Origin: Ferroplasma sp037442045
Lineage (GTDB): Archaea > Thermoplasmatota > Thermoplasmata > Thermoplasmatales > Thermoplasmataceae
DNA: 26,039 nt
Reading direction: 5' to 3'
Assembly (NCBI RefSeq): GCF_037442045.1
Contig: NZ_JBBIRC010000019.1
Coordinates: 1-26,039 of the forward strand
Shown: positions 23,983-26,039 of the stretch, piece by piece
How the letters are laid out: every line of letters starts with the position of its first letter
How positions within the stretch are numbered: the stretch's first letter is position 1
The notes under the pieces: generated by a model
What the model was told of the DNA's origin: nothing
What the model saw: only the letters and a program-made list of their open reading frames with translations
Database searches by the model: none
Made by a program: the position numbers and the translations under genes

Positions 23983-25365
23983 TTAATCCATACAGCAACT
24001 CATCTTCGATATATCCCTGATGAATGCCTGGCCGGCAATTTTTATTGATTCTGCCACAGTTGGGAATACATGCACAGTGTCTATAAGGTCATCGTATGTT
24101 AATCCATTTTTTATCAAACTAACTCCTTCGATAATGAATTCGGCCGCATTTGGGGCAACAACATGAATTCCAAGTATTTTCTTATCTTTATCTGCTATTA
24201 TCTTTGCTATCCCTGTATATGACTGTAAAATATTTGCCTTCACCACATTTTTTAATTCCACTGTCCTGACTGTGTATTCAATATTTTTCTTTTTGAGTTC
24301 AGATTCTGTGCTGCCTACGGAAGCTACATTAGGTTCCGTGAAAACCACCCATGGTATCTCATTGAATTTTACATATTTACTGGAACCAAAGATATTTTCT
24401 ACTGCTATTACACCTTCTTTTCCTGCAAGAGTTTCCAGCTTTAAAGGCTGTTTAATGCAGTCTCCAGCAGCGTATATAGAAGGATTTGTTGTTTTCAGTT
24501 TATCATCAACAACTATGCCATTATCTGTTGAAATCCCTGCTGCTTTTAGATTTAATCCGTCTATGTTTGGAATTCTGCCGGTTGCAACCAGCAAGGCATC
24601 AAAATCTGTAAATGTTCCTGTCCATGTAATTATGCTTTTTTTGCTATTTTCTTCTTTTATTTCATTAAAATTCATGCCAAGATGGAATATTATGCCGTTA
24701 TTTTTTAATGCTTTTATCAGTTCTCTGTTGATATCTTCATCAAAGCCTTTTAATATTCTGTTTGACCTGTTAAATATGTGAACTTCCGAGCCAAAGTTGG
24801 AGAATGCATAGGCCAGTTCCAGTGCTACTTCGCCTGAACCAAATATGGCAAGTTTTTTCGGAATTTTATTTAATGACCATATTGTATCGCTTGTATAATA
24901 ATCTGTGAGTCCTTTAATTTCGGGAATAAATGTTCTTGATCCGGTAGCTATTAGAAAATTGGTGGCTTTTATCTCTTTATCGTTTATACTTACTGTATTT
25001 TTGCCTGTAAATTTTGCCAGCCCATCGTATAGATCAACGTTTTCAAAATTTTTGATTACATTTGAATATTTACTCTCTCTTTCATTTTTGACAAAATTAT
25101 TTAATGATTCCATAAAAGCTCCGAAATTTATAGTTGCACTGGATCTTATTCCATTGTATAATGGATCCTTTGCATTTTTGTAGTTTTTGGAAGCCTCTAT
25201 TAAAAATTTTGAAGGCACACAGCCAACATTTACGCATGTACCTCCAAGCGGCCCTGAACCGATCAATGCTATTTTCATTTGATTGTCCGTTAACTCACTT
25301 GCTTTTATGGATGCAGCAAATCCGGCTGCCCCCCAGCCTATTATTGCAAGATCGTATTCATTCAT
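23983..25365 (-). CDS. merA: Mercuric reductase
   Basis: A 460-residue flavoprotein disulfide reductase that reduces Hg(II) to volatile Hg(0) with NAD(P)H. The FAD loop is IIGWGAAGFAA and the redox pair is C44/C49 in GGTCVNVGCVPSK. The NAD(P) domain has FGSGEVALELA, the second FAD block is IYAAGDC, and the dimerisation domain ends VHVFPTVAESIKIAGQAF. The C-terminal vicinal pair C457-C458 (MSCCMD) is the Hg-delivery site that separates MerA from lipoamide dehydrogenase. The N-terminal heavy-metal domain found in many MerA proteins is absent and is encoded by the preceding overlapping gene. Start codons overlap by 8 nt with that gene. Confidence 0.95.
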   Translation of the reverse strand: MNEYDLAIIGWGAAGFAASIKASELTDNQMKIALIGSGPLGGTCVNVGCVPSKFLIEASKNYKNAKDPLYNGIRSSATINFGAFMESLNNFVKNERESKYSNVIKNFENVDLYDGLAKFTGKNTVSINDKEIKATNFLIATGSRTFIPEIKGLTDYYTSDTIWSLNKIPKKLAIFGSGEVALELAYAFSNFGSEVHIFNRSNRILKGFDEDINRELIKALKNNGIIFHLGMNFNEIKEENSKKSIITWTGTFTDFDALLVATGRIPNIDGLNLKAAGISTDNGIVVDDKLKTTNPSIYAAGDCIKQPLKLETLAGKEGVIAVENIFGSSKYVKFNEIPWVVFTEPNVASVGSTESELKKKNIEYTVRTVELKNVVKANILQSYTGIAKIIADKDKKILGIHVVAPNAAEFIIEGVSLIKNGLTYDDLIDTVHVFPTVAESIKIAGQAFIRDISKMSCCMD

Positions 25366-25588
25366 TTTTTACATCCCTTAACTGGGCCTTGTACTTTCCT
25401 TTAAAAACTTCAAGATTTAATAAGTCCTCAGGTTTTGTTTCATTGCCAGTTTTAACTATAGCTATCCCATCTTTTAAAGAGAGCGAAACATCATTTACGC
25501 CTTTTGCATTTTTGAGCCCCCCACTAACGTGCCTTACACAATCATCGCAGGTTAAACCATATATTTTTAATTCTATTGTTTTTGCCAT
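25358..25588 (-). CDS. Stand-alone heavy-metal-associated (HMA) domain protein of the mer operon
   Basis: A 76-residue ferredoxin-like metal-binding protein with the motif GLTCDDCV (C14-x2-C17), the Hg/Cu-binding loop of HMA domains. It has the expected beta-alpha-beta-beta-alpha-beta length and no signal peptide or membrane helix, so unlike bacterial MerP it should be cytoplasmic. Its end overlaps merA by 8 nt. It probably serves as a detached NmerA-like domain, handing Hg(II) to the C-terminal cysteines of MerA. The minus-strand box TTTAAATA at 25609-25616 lies 24-25 nt before its ATG and drives the operon. Confidence 0.88.
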   Translation of the reverse strand: MAKTIELKIYGLTCDDCVRHVSGGLKNAKGVNDVSLSLKDGIAIVKTGNETKPEDLLNLEVFKGKYKAQLRDVKNE

Positions 25589-25608
25589 ATATCATAATTC
25601 CTTGAATT

Positions 25609-25655
25609 TATTTAAATAGAAAAGTAAAAAAAAGTTTACCCAAACAATATTTATA
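25609..25655. promoter_or_regulatory. Divergent promoters of the mer operon and HxlR regulator
   Basis: Minus strand: TTTAAATA at 25609-25616, 24-25 nt before the HMA gene ATG. Plus strand: ATATTTATA at 25647-25655, 24 nt before the regulator ATG. The octamer AACAATAT occurs at 25643-25650 and again at 25669-25676, flanking the regulator transcription start. It is a candidate binding element for autoregulation. Confidence 0.5.
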
Positions 25656-25674
25656 TGTCAAATGATTTAACAAT

Positions 25675-26016
25675 ATGGTAAAAAATAGAGAAAATGCATG
25701 CATGATATATGACAATGGAAAAACTCTGTGCATAGACTATGAACTGCCGATGTTTGCTTTGCTGGGAAAACGATATACATTGCTTATCCTTGGTGTTATT
25801 GGAAACAACAGCACAAGAAAAAATTTTAATGATATATTAAATTCAATTCCCGGTTCAAGCAGAACAATAATAGCAAAAAGATTAAAAGAGCTTATAAATG
25901 CAGGAATTATTAAAAGGAATAGAAATAAAATAGTATCATATGAATTAACAGAAGCGGGAAATAAAATTAGAAAGGGGATTATATGCTTTCTTGAATCTGT
26001 TGATTCTATTGGATAA
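25675..26016 (+). CDS. HxlR-family winged helix-turn-helix regulator, divergent from mer
   Basis: A 113-residue DNA-binding protein of the HxlR family. ALLGKRYTLLILGVIG matches the ALLGGKWTLLIL helix, NFNDILNSIPGSSRTIIAKRLKELINAGII the recognition-helix region, and YELTEAGNKIRKGI the wing and following helix. Cysteines at 9, 19 and 104 could sense thiol-reactive Hg(II): the conserved family cysteine lies just before the winged helix, and C9 and C19 bracket that position. The divergent position next to the mer operon suggests it controls that operon. Bacterial mer operons use MerR, and other archaeal mer loci use different regulators. Direct Hg sensing is an inference. Confidence 0.82.
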   Translation: MVKNRENACMIYDNGKTLCIDYELPMFALLGKRYTLLILGVIGNNSTRKNFNDILNSIPGSSRTIIAKRLKELINAGIIKRNRNKIVSYELTEAGNKIRKGIICFLESVDSIG

Positions 26017-26039
26017 TGATATTGAAACAAAAGAAATAG

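Overview
The window is a low-GC, gene-dense archaeal chromosome segment. The best match is an acidophilic Thermoplasmatales archaeon, perhaps Ferroplasma-like. Archaeal markers include Sec61 beta, DUF211, a family-4-type uracil-DNA glycosylase, a zinc-ribbon threonine synthase and a split glutamate synthase. AT-rich TATA-like boxes repeatedly sit about 23-27 nt upstream of start codons, as expected for leaderless transcripts. The genus is an inference. I see no tRNA, rRNA, CRISPR array, insertion sequence or integrase.

Layout. 1-1922 (+): the end of a branched-chain amino acid operon, ilvB (partial), ilvN and ilvC. 1928-5675 (-): a DUF202 membrane protein, a small cysteine protein, pyrK and pyrD (4-nt overlap), a short HisA-related protein and a MetF-like TIM barrel. 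5840-6802 (+): a Nudix hydrolase fused to a family-4-like uracil-DNA glycosylase that seems to have lost three of its four Fe-S cysteines. 6872-7659 (-): a DUF211 and VIT/CCC1-like pair. 7846-9713 (+): a GT4 glycosyltransferase and a UPF0173 metallo-hydrolase.

9787-13008 (-): the most interesting segment. It is a compact three-gene operon with a two-helix VirB2/CedA1-like pilin candidate, a VirB6/TrbL/CedA-like polytopic protein and a VirB4/CedB-like ATPase whose N-terminus carries a VirB3-like membrane hairpin. There is no relaxase, coupling protein or integrase, and housekeeping genes flank it. This resembles the archaeal Ced/Ted DNA-import machinery known from Crenarchaeota/Thermoproteota, here in a euryarchaeal-type genome.

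13057-13839 (-): DUF72. 14050-18008 (+): a two-gene glutamate synthase with rearranged domains. The first gene has an FMN/3Fe-4S synthase barrel plus a decayed second barrel. The second gene joins the glutaminase domain directly to the GXGXG helix. A perfect interrupted palindrome lies between the TATA box and the start. 18210-20118 (+): SfsA and an M20 peptidase. 20166-23705 (-): threonine synthase, Sec61 beta, a two-TM protein, a nitrilase-family amidohydrolase and a MocA-like nucleotidyltransferase. 23983-26016: a mercury resistance locus, with merA and a detached heavy-metal-binding domain (-) divergent from an HxlR-family regulator (+).
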